Positions 1 through 5,647 of a stretch of 10,908 nt of DNA are shown here, piece after piece; position 1 is the first letter of the stretch; the number at the start of each line of letters is the position of its first letter. The translations under genes and the position numbers were made by a program. The notes below the pieces were generated by a model, which was given only the letters and a program-made list of their open reading frames with translations, was not told where the DNA came from and did not search any database. Location of the stretch: NCBI GenBank assembly GCA_039182715.1, contig JBCDBY010000146.1:1-10908 (forward strand). The letters are read 5' to 3'. Source of the stretch: JBCDBY01 sp039182715. GTDB taxonomy: Bacteria; Planctomycetota; PLA2.

Positions 1-44
1 CCCGTGACGCGCGCCGGGCGGCGGGTGAGAAGCCCAGCCCTATA

Positions 45-62
45 GAGAGCCGGTCGGCTCTC
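45..62. other. Short perfect hairpin before the terminator
   Basis: GAGAGCC (45-51) and GGCTCTC (56-62) form a perfect 7-bp stem around a GGTC loop. No T-tract follows it, so it is not a classical terminator by itself. A plus-strand frame closes with TAG at 43-45, directly against the stem, so this may lie just after a gene that ends at the left edge. Too little of that frame (14 codons) is visible to call a gene. Confidence 0.4.
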
Positions 63-76
63 GAACCTCAGAGAAA

Positions 77-111
77 AAGAGAGTCTGCTTCGGCAGGCTC
101 TCTTCTTTTTT
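77..111. terminator. Bidirectional rho-independent terminator
   Basis: Bases 77-88 pair with 93-104 in a 12-bp stem with one G-T wobble (84/97), closed on the plus strand by a C(TTCG)G tetraloop, a very stable RNA loop. A T-run follows at 106-111 on the plus strand. An A-run at 74-78 gives a U-run on the minus strand. It can therefore stop transcription from an unseen gene on the left as well as from lysC, whose stop codon lies about 70 bp away. Confidence 0.85.
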
Positions 112-122
112 GGCTGGGGGCT

Positions 123-169
123 GGGGGCCGGGGGCCTGAGCAGGCACGAGCCCCCGGCCTCCGGCCCCC
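123..169. repeat. GC-only inverted repeat with G5 tracts, 3' of lysC
   Basis: Bases 123-136 pair with 156-169 in 13 of 14 positions, and the exception (132/160) is a G-T wobble. The loop is 137-155. The left side carries three G5 runs (116-120, 123-127, 130-134) and the right side two C5 runs (151-155, 165-169). It starts about 10 bases beyond the lysC stop on the lysC transcript and precedes the terminator hairpin, so it probably folds in the lysC 3' end. It may protect the mRNA 3' end or be a copy of a dispersed intergenic repeat. Its function is not shown by the sequence. Confidence 0.6.
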
Positions 170-179
170 GGCTCCCGGC

Positions 180-1499
180 CTACTTCTCGAAAAACGCGCG
201 GTGGAGCGCGCGGACGCACTTCGCCGTGTGATCGGCATCCACCAGGAACGAGATATTGATCTTCGTGCCGCCGTGGCTGATGAGACGCACGGGGAGGCGC
301 GCTTTCTGGAGCGCGCTGAAGACCTCGGCGGCGGCGCCGACGCGGTCGCGAATGCCCTCGCCGACCACGCAGACCTGTGCGCGGTCGCGCTCGACCGTCA
401 CCTCGCTGAACTCGCCCAGGTCGCGGATGACCGCTTCGAGGTTGTGGTCGCTGGCGACCGTGACGGAAACGGTCACCTCGCTGGTGGCAACCAGGTCGAC
501 GGAGAGGTCGTACTTGGCGAAGACCTCGAAGATGCGCGCCATGAAACCGGACTGCAGCAGCATGCGCGTCGACTCGACGGTGATCAGGATGATGCCGCGC
601 TTGCTGGCGATCGACTTGACCGGCTGCTTCGTCGCGGGCGCCTCGTGCAGAATGACCGTGCCCGGCAACTCGGGCTGCGAGGTGTTGCGCACGCGCACGG
701 GAATGCGGCGCTCGACGGCCGGCAGCATCGTCGCGGGGTGGATGACCTTCGCGCCGTAGTAGGCCAGCTCGCTCGCCTCGGCGATCGACAGCGCCGGAAT
801 CGAGCGCGCCGCCTTGACCACGCGCGGATCGGCGGTCATCACGCCGTCGACGTCGGTCCAGATCTGCACCTCGTCCGCCCCGGCCGCCGCACCCAGCAGC
901 GTCGCGCTGAAGTCGCTGCCCGAGCGCCCGAGCGTGGTCACGCTGCCCGACGCATCCTTGGCGATGAAGCCCGTGACGACCGGCGTCACCTTCTTGAACT
1001 TCGCCAGCGCCTTCTTGACCGCCGGGAAGCAGCTGGGGTCGGGCGTCGCCTCGGTGTGCCGCCCGTCGGTGCGAAGCCCGAGGTCCCACGCATCCACCGG
1101 CTCGGCCGGGACCCCGTGCGCCGTCAGGTAGGCGGCGATGCCGCGCACGCTGAGGCGCTCGCCGAAGCTGGCGACCAGATCGAGGCTGCGGGGCGTCAGC
1201 TCGCCGACGAGCTTGAGGCCGCGCAGCAGGTCGTTGAGCTCGTCCAGCAGCGGCTCGACCACCTCGAACGGCACGCCAATCTCCTCGTAGAGATCGCGAT
1301 GGCGCTTGCGCAGCGTCCGCAGCGACCAGCGGCCGCCCACGGCGGCGCGCGCGAGGCGCAGCAGCTCGTCGGTCACGCCCCCATGCGCCGACACCACCAC
1401 GACCGGCCGGTGCTCCGCCTGGTCGCGCACGATGGCGGCGACGCGGGCGAGCGATTCGGCGCTGCCGACAGAGGTCCCTCCGAATTTGAGAACGCGCAT
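180..1499 (-). CDS. lysC: Aspartate kinase (aspartokinase), ThrA/LysC-type with two ACT domains
   Basis: Phosphorylates L-aspartate with ATP, the first step towards lysine (via diaminopimelate), threonine and methionine; cytosolic. The 439-residue product opens with the nucleotide-binding motif KFGGTSVG (residues 5-12). It also has the kinase motifs TTLGRSGSDFSA, WTDVDGVMTADPR and ELAYYGAKVIHP, and ends with two ACT regions, including a SVDLVATSEVTVSVT stretch typical of effector-binding aspartokinases. Length suits a monofunctional enzyme with no fused homoserine dehydrogenase. ATG at 1499 gives the family-typical MRVLKFGG start; a TTG directly before it (1502) would add one residue. A perfect TATAAT lies 10 nt before the ATG, so the leader would be only about 3-4 nt. 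The gene stands alone, is divergent from the Claisen-type enzyme, and ends with TAG before strong hairpins. Feedback inhibition by lysine and/or threonine is likely from the ACT domains, but the effector cannot be read. Confidence 0.95.
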   Translation of the reverse strand: MRVLKFGGTSVGSAESLARVAAIVRDQAEHRPVVVVSAHGGVTDELLRLARAAVGGRWSLRTLRKRHRDLYEEIGVPFEVVEPLLDELNDLLRGLKLVGELTPRSLDLVASFGERLSVRGIAAYLTAHGVPAEPVDAWDLGLRTDGRHTEATPDPSCFPAVKKALAKFKKVTPVVTGFIAKDASGSVTTLGRSGSDFSATLLGAAAGADEVQIWTDVDGVMTADPRVVKAARSIPALSIAEASELAYYGAKVIHPATMLPAVERRIPVRVRNTSQPELPGTVILHEAPATKQPVKSIASKRGIILITVESTRMLLQSGFMARIFEVFAKYDLSVDLVATSEVTVSVTVASDHNLEAVIRDLGEFSEVTVERDRAQVCVVGEGIRDRVGAAAEVFSALQKARLPVRLISHGGTKINISFLVDADHTAKCVRALHRAFFEK

Positions 1500-1509
1500 C
1501 AACGCGGGA

Positions 1510-1515
1510 ATTATA
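1510..1515 (-). promoter_or_regulatory. Perfect -10 element (TATAAT) for lysC
   Basis: The minus strand reads TATAAT from 1515 to 1510, followed by 10 nt to the ATG at 1499, or 7 nt to the TTG at 1502. Transcription starting 6-7 nt after the hexamer would begin at 1502-1503, giving a leaderless or near-leaderless mRNA. No convincing -35 hexamer lies 16-18 bp upstream, and there is no room for a Shine-Dalgarno sequence. Confidence 0.7.
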
Positions 1516-1554
1516 GGTGCGGGCGGGACTCTTCCGGGGCACCCGGACGGGCGC

Positions 1555-1560
1555 TATCCT
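1555..1560 (+). promoter_or_regulatory. Candidate -10 element (TATCCT) for the Claisen-type enzyme gene
   Basis: TATCCT matches the minimal TANNNT pattern and ends 6 nt before the GTG start at 1567, so the predicted transcript starts on the start codon itself. No -35 box and no Shine-Dalgarno sequence are evident. The same 6-nt spacing occurs at rsmB and pfkA in this window, which strengthens the reading. Confidence 0.5.
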
Positions 1561-1566
1561 TGAAGC

Positions 1567-2802
1567 GTGAACCGCGACGAACTGATCTACGACTGGAACC
1601 TCGAGGGTTCCTACCCTCCCAAGCCCGCGCAGACGATCCAGCTCAACGACGAGACGCTGCGCGACGGCCTCCAGTCGCCGTCGGCGCGCACGCCGAGCCT
1701 CGACGAGATGGTCGAGCATCTGCACAACTGCGCAGCGGTGGGCATTGATGCGCTCAACATCGGCCTGCCGGGCGCCGGTCCCCACGTCGTGGAGCAGACC
1801 GAGACGCTGGCCCGGGAAATCGTGCAGGCGAAGCTGCCGCTCTTCCCGAACTGCGCCGCGCGCACCGTCGTGGCGGACATCCAGCCGATCGCCGAGATCA
1901 GCCAGAAGTTCGGGCTGCCGATCGAGGCGGCGACCTTCATCGGCTCCTCGACCATCCGCATGGAGGTCGAGAAGTGGGATCTCGATTTCCTCGTGAAGTG
2001 CGTGACCGACGCGATCACCTTCGTGAAGAGCGAGGGGCTGCCGTCGATGTTCGTGACCGAGGACACAGTCCGCGCGCACCCCGACATCATTCGCGCGCTC
2101 TACGGGACCGCGATCGACCTCGGCGCCGACCGCCTCGTGATCTGCGACACGACCGGCCACATCGCGCCGTGGGGGGTGAAGAACCTGCTGCAGTGCATCT
2201 TCGATCTCATCGACGAGAAGGGTGTGCGCGGCAAGGTGCAGGTCGACTGGCACGGCCACATGGACCGCGGCCTCGGCGTGATCAACAACATCGCCGCGCT
2301 CGAGGCGGGCGCCGATCGCCTGCACGGAACCGCGCTCGGCATCGGCGAGCGCGCCGGCAACGCGCCGCTCGACATCACGATGGTCAATCTCAAGCTCATG
2401 GAGTGGATCGACCAGGACCTGTCGAAGCTCGGGCAGTACGTCGAGCACGGCGCGCGGATCTGCGGCTTCGAGATCCCTTCGACCTATCCCGTCTTCGGCA
2501 GCGATGCGTTCGAGACCGGCACCGGCGTGCACGCCGCGGCGGTCATCAAGGCGCTCGACCGCGACGACACCTGGCTCGCCAACCGCGTCTACTCCGGCGT
2601 GCCGGCGGACGAGTTCGGGCTGCACCAGAAGATCGGCATCGGCCCGATGAGCGGCAAGAGCAACGTGGTCTTCTGGCTGAAGGCGCACGCCTTCGACGTG
2701 ACCGACGCCGTCGTCGACACCGTCTTCGCGGCCGCCAAGCAGAGCGACCGCATGCTGACCGACGAGGAGGTCGATCGCATCGTGCGAAAGGCGATCCTGT
2801 GA
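1567..2802 (+). CDS. Claisen-condensing acyl-CoA enzyme of the isopropylmalate/homocitrate synthase family (HMGL-like), no C-terminal regulatory domain
   Basis: The 411-residue protein is a TIM-barrel enzyme that should join an acetyl-CoA-type donor to a 2-oxo acid. Visible motifs are NDETLRDGLQ (27-36; D28 metal ligand, R32 catalytic in the family), CDTTGHIAP (193-201), WHGHMDRG (228-235; H229 and H231 metal ligands) and GIGERAGN (258-265). The later GTGVHAAAV (318-326) and IGPMSGKSNV (358-367) match the small helical subdomain of isopropylmalate, homocitrate and citramalate synthases. It stops there, about 100 residues short of LeuA-type enzymes with the allosteric domain. RDGLQ is more like HMG-CoA lyase, whereas GERAGN is synthase-like. 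The substrate is therefore open: leucine, lysine (homocitrate) and isoleucine (citramalate) routes all fit. GTG at 1567 is the start; the stop overlaps the next gene's start by 4 nt (GTGA). Confidence 0.85.
   Translation: MNRDELIYDWNLEGSYPPKPAQTIQLNDETLRDGLQSPSARTPSLDEMVEHLHNCAAVGIDALNIGLPGAGPHVVEQTETLAREIVQAKLPLFPNCAARTVVADIQPIAEISQKFGLPIEAATFIGSSTIRMEVEKWDLDFLVKCVTDAITFVKSEGLPSMFVTEDTVRAHPDIIRALYGTAIDLGADRLVICDTTGHIAPWGVKNLLQCIFDLIDEKGVRGKVQVDWHGHMDRGLGVINNIAALEAGADRLHGTALGIGERAGNAPLDITMVNLKLMEWIDQDLSKLGQYVEHGARICGFEIPSTYPVFGSDAFETGTGVHAAAVIKALDRDDTWLANRVYSGVPADEFGLHQKIGIGPMSGKSNVVFWLKAHAFDVTDAVVDTVFAAAKQSDRMLTDEEVDRIVRKAIL
2787..2791 (+). promoter_or_regulatory. Ribosome binding site fixing the GTG start at 2799
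   Basis: AAAGG sits 7 nt before GTG 2799. Together with the GTGA overlap with the upstream stop codon, it supports translationally coupled initiation at this GTG. Confidence 0.6.
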
Positions 2803-3791
2803 AGCAGGTCATCGGGCTCCTGCTGGCGTTGGCCGGATTCGGGCTCGGCTACATGGCGCGCGACGCGCTGATCAAGCCGGAGCGAACGCGCGCGGAGCGC
2901 GACGGCGAAGGCGCGGCGGAGGCGCGGGCGCGGGTTCTCGCGAGCCTGACCGACGAGGAGAAGCAGCGCATCCTGCGCACCGAGTTCCCCGAACTCGTCG
3001 TGCTGCGCGACCGCGTCACGGCGGAGCGCCGGGCGGCGGAAGAAGCGGAGACGCAGGCGGAGGAGGACCGCAAGGCGGAGGCGGCGCGGCGTCTCGAGAA
3101 GTTCCGCGAGATGATGCGCGGGCAGCTCAAGCAGTGGGAGTCGATGTTCTCCGTCAACGCGCGCAACGCGGGCCGCGGCATCGCCGGCAGGATGGATCTC
3201 GACGACGCGACGATCAAGAAGATCGCCGAGGCTTTCGACGCCGAGGGCACGCGCGCCGCCGAGCTGGCGATGGGCTCGATGCTGGGCGACACGGAGGCGG
3301 ACCCCGACGAGGCGCTGGATGCCTTCATGTGGTTCATGGGCACCGCCGGCATGATGTCGGACGAGCTCGCGGCGGAGCTGGGCCAGTTCCTCTCCGACGA
3401 CGAGATCGGCACCATCCGCGAGGAGATGCGCGTGCGCAACCAGCAGCAGCTGGAACGGCAGGCGGAGATGCAGATCCGCATGATGGGCATTCCCGACCTC
3501 TCCGATCGGCAGCAGACGGAGCTCAAGGAGATGTTCTCCGACGGCGGCATGATGAAGGAGCAGGGCCGCGTCTGGAACCAGCTCATGCGCGAGCCGGAGA
3601 AGATGCTGGCCGCCGAGACGGACGAGGACTGGCAGCGCATCCTGGAGCCGTCGCTCAAGTCGGGCCGCGATCGCATGCGCGGCGTGCTCGACGACAAGCA
3701 GATGGAAGCGTATCGCCGCTATGAAAAGCAGATGATCGGCCAGGCCACGATGTGGATCAAGCCGATGCTCCAGAGTGCGAAAAAGCAGTAG
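2799..3791 (+). CDS. Membrane-anchored helical protein with repeated L-x-D motifs, function unknown
   Basis: I do not recognise a named family for this 330-residue protein. Residues 4-20 are one hydrophobic segment rich in L, G and A, with two positive charges (R21, K26) soon after, so it is probably an N-anchored protein with most of its mass outside the membrane; an uncleaved signal anchor is likeliest. Residues 27-115 are highly charged and probably coiled coil (runs of A, E, R, K). The rest is predicted helical and methionine-rich. A short motif, L-[T/S/D]-D followed by an amphipathic helix, recurs at residues 50, 134, 198, 234 and 297. It loosely resembles the LTxxQ helices of Spy/CpxP-type periplasmic chaperones, but that is inference. 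The GTG start overlaps the preceding stop, and the 3' end overlaps tag by 17 nt, so all three genes are probably co-transcribed. Confidence 0.8.
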   Translation: MKQVIGLLLALAGFGLGYMARDALIKPERTRAERDGEGAAEARARVLASLTDEEKQRILRTEFPELVVLRDRVTAERRAAEEAETQAEEDRKAEAARRLEKFREMMRGQLKQWESMFSVNARNAGRGIAGRMDLDDATIKKIAEAFDAEGTRAAELAMGSMLGDTEADPDEALDAFMWFMGTAGMMSDELAAELGQFLSDDEIGTIREEMRVRNQQQLERQAEMQIRMMGIPDLSDRQQTELKEMFSDGGMMKEQGRVWNQLMREPEKMLAAETDEDWQRILEPSLKSGRDRMRGVLDDKQMEAYRRYEKQMIGQATMWIKPMLQSAKKQ

Positions 3792-4377
3792 TCGCTGTTT
3801 TTGGTGTGCCGGGGTTCCCGAGTTCGAGCCCTACCACGACACCGAGTGGGGCTTCCCGGTCGACGACGACGTGCGCCTCTTCGAAAAGCTCACGCTCGAG
3901 GGGTTCCAGAGCGGGCTGAGCTGGCGGACGATCCTCAACAAGCGCGAGAACTTCCGCAAGGCGTTCCGCGGCTTCGACATCGACAAGATCGCGCGCTTCG
4001 GCCCGCGCGACGTGGAGCGGCTGCTGAAGGACGCCGGCATCGTGCGCCACCGCGGCAAGATCGAGTCGACGATCAACAACGCGCGACGCGCGCGGGAAAT
4101 GCGCAAGGAGTTCGGAACGATCGCTGCCTACGTCTGGCAGTACGAAGCGACCGACCGGCCGGAGCGCATGACCGAAGCGGTGGTCCGCACCTTCACGAAG
4201 TCTCCCGAGTCGATCGCGATGTCGAAGGACCTCAAGAAGCGCGGCTGGAGCTACGTCGGCCCCACGACCATGTACGCGTTCATGCAGGCGATGGGCCTCG
4301 TCAACGACCACACCGAGGACTGCTTCGTGAGGGAGCGTGCTCTGCGGGCGCGGGCACGATTTCGCGTGCCGGGTTAG
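3775..4377 (+). CDS. tag: DNA-3-methyladenine glycosylase I
   Basis: Removes N3-methyladenine from alkylated DNA, opening base-excision repair; cytosolic. The 200-residue product aligns with E. coli Tag at a constant offset of four residues. The zinc ligands are C8, H21, H179 and C183 (E. coli C4, H17, H175, C179). The base-pocket residues are Y20, W25, E42 and W50 (E. coli Y16, W21, E38, W46). The stretches LEGFQSGLSW and GLVNDHTEDC are diagnostic. GTG 3775 is the only start that keeps the first zinc-binding cysteine with a normal N-terminus. It lies inside the previous gene (17-nt overlap, different frame) without a clear Shine-Dalgarno, so translation is probably coupled. About 15 extra residues, arginine-rich, follow the last zinc ligand. 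All key residues are intact, so the enzyme should be active. Confidence 0.96.
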   Translation: MRKSSSRCFWCAGVPEFEPYHDTEWGFPVDDDVRLFEKLTLEGFQSGLSWRTILNKRENFRKAFRGFDIDKIARFGPRDVERLLKDAGIVRHRGKIESTINNARRAREMRKEFGTIAAYVWQYEATDRPERMTEAVVRTFTKSPESIAMSKDLKKRGWSYVGPTTMYAFMQAMGLVNDHTEDCFVRERALRARARFRVPG

Positions 4378-4404
4378 ACGCTGGACGTTCGACGTTCGAC
4401 GTCA
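4377..4404. repeat. Four 7-bp tandem units filling the gap between two convergent stop codons
   Basis: The units are GACGCTG (4377-4383), GACGTTC (4384-4390), GACGTTC (4391-4397) and GACGTCA (4398-4404). The array begins on the last base of the tag stop codon and ends on the stop codon of the minus-strand TIM-barrel gene. It has no T-tract and is not an obvious terminator. Heptanucleotide tandem repeats of this kind are known as dispersed intergenic elements in some bacteria. Confidence 0.7.
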
Positions 4405-5178
4405 AACGCCGTTCGCCAGAAACGCAAAGGCCCGCTCCGCCGCTTCGACCGCCATCGGCGAATGCCGGCTCAGCTCCACCGTCGCGGGCACCTCGAGCTC
4501 GGCCAGCACCGCGAGCACCGGGTCCCACTCGATCTCCCCCTCCCCGAACATCAGGTGCTCGTGCACGCCGCGCCGGTGATCGTCCAGGTGCACGTTCACC
4601 AGATCCTCCCGATAACGGTCGAGGACCGATTCCGGCCGCTCCTCCTCCAGGCAGTGCACGTGGCCGACGTCGACGGTCAGGCGAAGCTGCGGCAGCTCGC
4701 GCTTGAGCTCGTCGTACTGCGCCATCGTCTCGACGTGCATGCCCGGCTCGGGCTCGAAGCCGACCTCGATCCCGAGCGGCGCGGCGTAGGCGAGCACCTT
4801 GCCGAGGCCATCGACGAGCGCCGCGCGGTCGTCGCCCGCGCCGGACCAGAGCGAGATGCAGGGCGCCCCCAGCTCGGCGGCGGCGTCGAGGCAGGCGCGG
4901 TAGATGTCGATGCGGCGCTCGCGCCCGGCGGACATGAGCGTCGGGAAGTGCTTGCGGCGCGGATCCAGCAGGAAGCGGGCGCCGGTCTCGACCACCGGCA
5001 GCAGGCCGCGATCGGAAAGTTCGCGGCCGAGCTGCCGGTAGTCGGTCGCGCCGGGCGGCGCGTGGTGGACGTCGAGCGTCAGGCCGACGCTGCGATAGCC
5101 GATCCCGGCGATGAGATCGAGCGCGTCCTCGAGTCGATGGTGGGCGAAGCCGTTGGTGTTGTAGCCCAGCAGGCTCAC
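4402..5178 (-). CDS. Xylose-isomerase-like TIM-barrel protein (sugar phosphate isomerase/epimerase family)
   Basis: This 258-residue protein has the AP-endonuclease-2/xylose-isomerase-like barrel; most bacterial members isomerise or epimerise sugars or related keto-polyols using a divalent metal. Likely metal ligands, from position and motif, are E142 (GFEPEPGM), D170 with H173 (TVDVGHVHC), H197 (VNVHLDD) and E235 (ATVELSRH). The stretch FGEGEIEWDPV (211-221) is the family's loop before the last strands. The set is complete, so a catalytic role is likely, but the substrate cannot be told; an endonuclease IV role is unlikely because that enzyme's larger zinc set is missing. No signal peptide is seen. 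The start is GTG 5178, only 7 bp after the lipoprotein gene's stop and without a strong Shine-Dalgarno, so it is probably translated by coupling as the last gene of the rsmB operon. Confidence 0.85.
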   Translation of the reverse strand: MSLLGYNTNGFAHHRLEDALDLIAGIGYRSVGLTLDVHHAPPGATDYRQLGRELSDRGLLPVVETGARFLLDPRRKHFPTLMSAGRERRIDIYRACLDAAAELGAPCISLWSGAGDDRAALVDGLGKVLAYAAPLGIEVGFEPEPGMHVETMAQYDELKRELPQLRLTVDVGHVHCLEEERPESVLDRYREDLVNVHLDDHRRGVHEHLMFGEGEIEWDPVLAVLAELEVPATVELSRHSPMAVEAAERAFAFLANGV

Positions 5179-5185
5179 GACCGGC

Positions 5186-5635
5186 TCACTTGACGCGGGA
5201 GAACTCCTTGAGCCCCTTCGACATCTCCGTCCAGCGCTTCACCTTCTTGTTGTAGGAGGCGATGTACTTCTCCCACTTCGCCATGACCGTGTCGCTCTCG
5301 TCCTGGGCGGCGTAGGCGACCTCGGCCCACAGGTCGGCAAGCTCCTGGAACGTCTTGCTGGCCGCGTTGACGGCGGGCAGGTCACGGCCGCGCGACTCCT
5401 GCGCCTTCTTGAACTCCCCCTCGAACTTCGAGCCGAGGTCCTTCACCTTCGGCCAGGTGTTCTCCAGCATCGTGACGTACTTCTGCGGGATGGCGTCCGG
5501 CGCCTTCGGCATGCTGCTCTTGGCGGGCTTCGACGTGTTCGAGTTGTTCGACGGCGTCACCGACGGAACGTTGCTCCCGCCCTTGTCACAGGCGATGAGG
5601 GAGGCGAACAGAAGGGTGGCGAGGAGGCGATTCAT
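5186..5635 (-). CDS. Small predicted lipoprotein, function unknown
   Basis: The 149-residue product begins with a short signal peptide and a lipobox, LIAC, with C16 as the lipidated cysteine. The next residue is D17; in E. coli an aspartate there favours inner-membrane retention, though that rule may not hold here. Residues 18-50 are a flexible linker rich in S, N, P and K. Residues 51-149 look like a helical bundle with many K, E, W and A residues and no cysteine. I recognise no family. ATG 5635 is preceded by AGGA (5646-5649) with a 10-nt spacer, and this ribosome binding site overlaps the rsmB stop codon. The gene lies 12 bp after rsmB and 7 bp before the TIM-barrel gene, in one operon. 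Nothing in the context gives a role. Confidence 0.85.
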   Translation of the reverse strand: MNRLLATLLFASLIACDKGGSNVPSVTPSNNSNTSKPAKSSMPKAPDAIPQKYVTMLENTWPKVKDLGSKFEGEFKKAQESRGRDLPAVNAASKTFQELADLWAEVAYAAQDESDTVMAKWEKYIASYNKKVKRWTEMSKGLKEFSRVK

Positions 5636-5647
5636 AAGCCGGGAATC

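Noticed and set aside
1..45. Possible C-terminal end of a plus-strand gene closing with TAG at 43-45.
   Set aside because: Only 14 codons are visible and no motif can be recognised. Another frame stops at 5-7, so there is no basis for choosing.
112..136. Canonical four-tract G-quadruplex on the plus strand.
   Set aside because: Only three G5 runs are present, with no fourth run of three or more Gs close by. The hairpin is the better-supported structure.
1516..1554. -35 boxes for the divergent lysC and condensing-enzyme promoters.
   Set aside because: At 16-18 bp from either -10, I find no hexamer with more than a weak match to TTGACA.
201..1748. 515-codon plus-strand open frame opposite lysC.
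   Set aside because: The translation has no family motifs, and the opposite strand encodes an intact aspartokinase.
40..2688. Very long minus-strand open frame (882 codons) opposite and across lysC and the condensing enzyme.
   Set aside because: Its product is arginine-, alanine- and glycine-rich without recognisable motifs, and it overlaps two genes with clear conserved motifs. Long antisense frames are expected at this GC content.
1974..2798. In-frame upstream extension of the membrane-anchored protein gene.
   Set aside because: This part lies in another frame over the condensing enzyme's catalytic region and is R/H-rich nonsense. GTG 2799 has a Shine-Dalgarno site and gives a proper membrane anchor.
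4377..4404. CRISPR-like array.
   Set aside because: The units are only 7 bp, directly adjacent and without spacers, so this is a simple tandem repeat.
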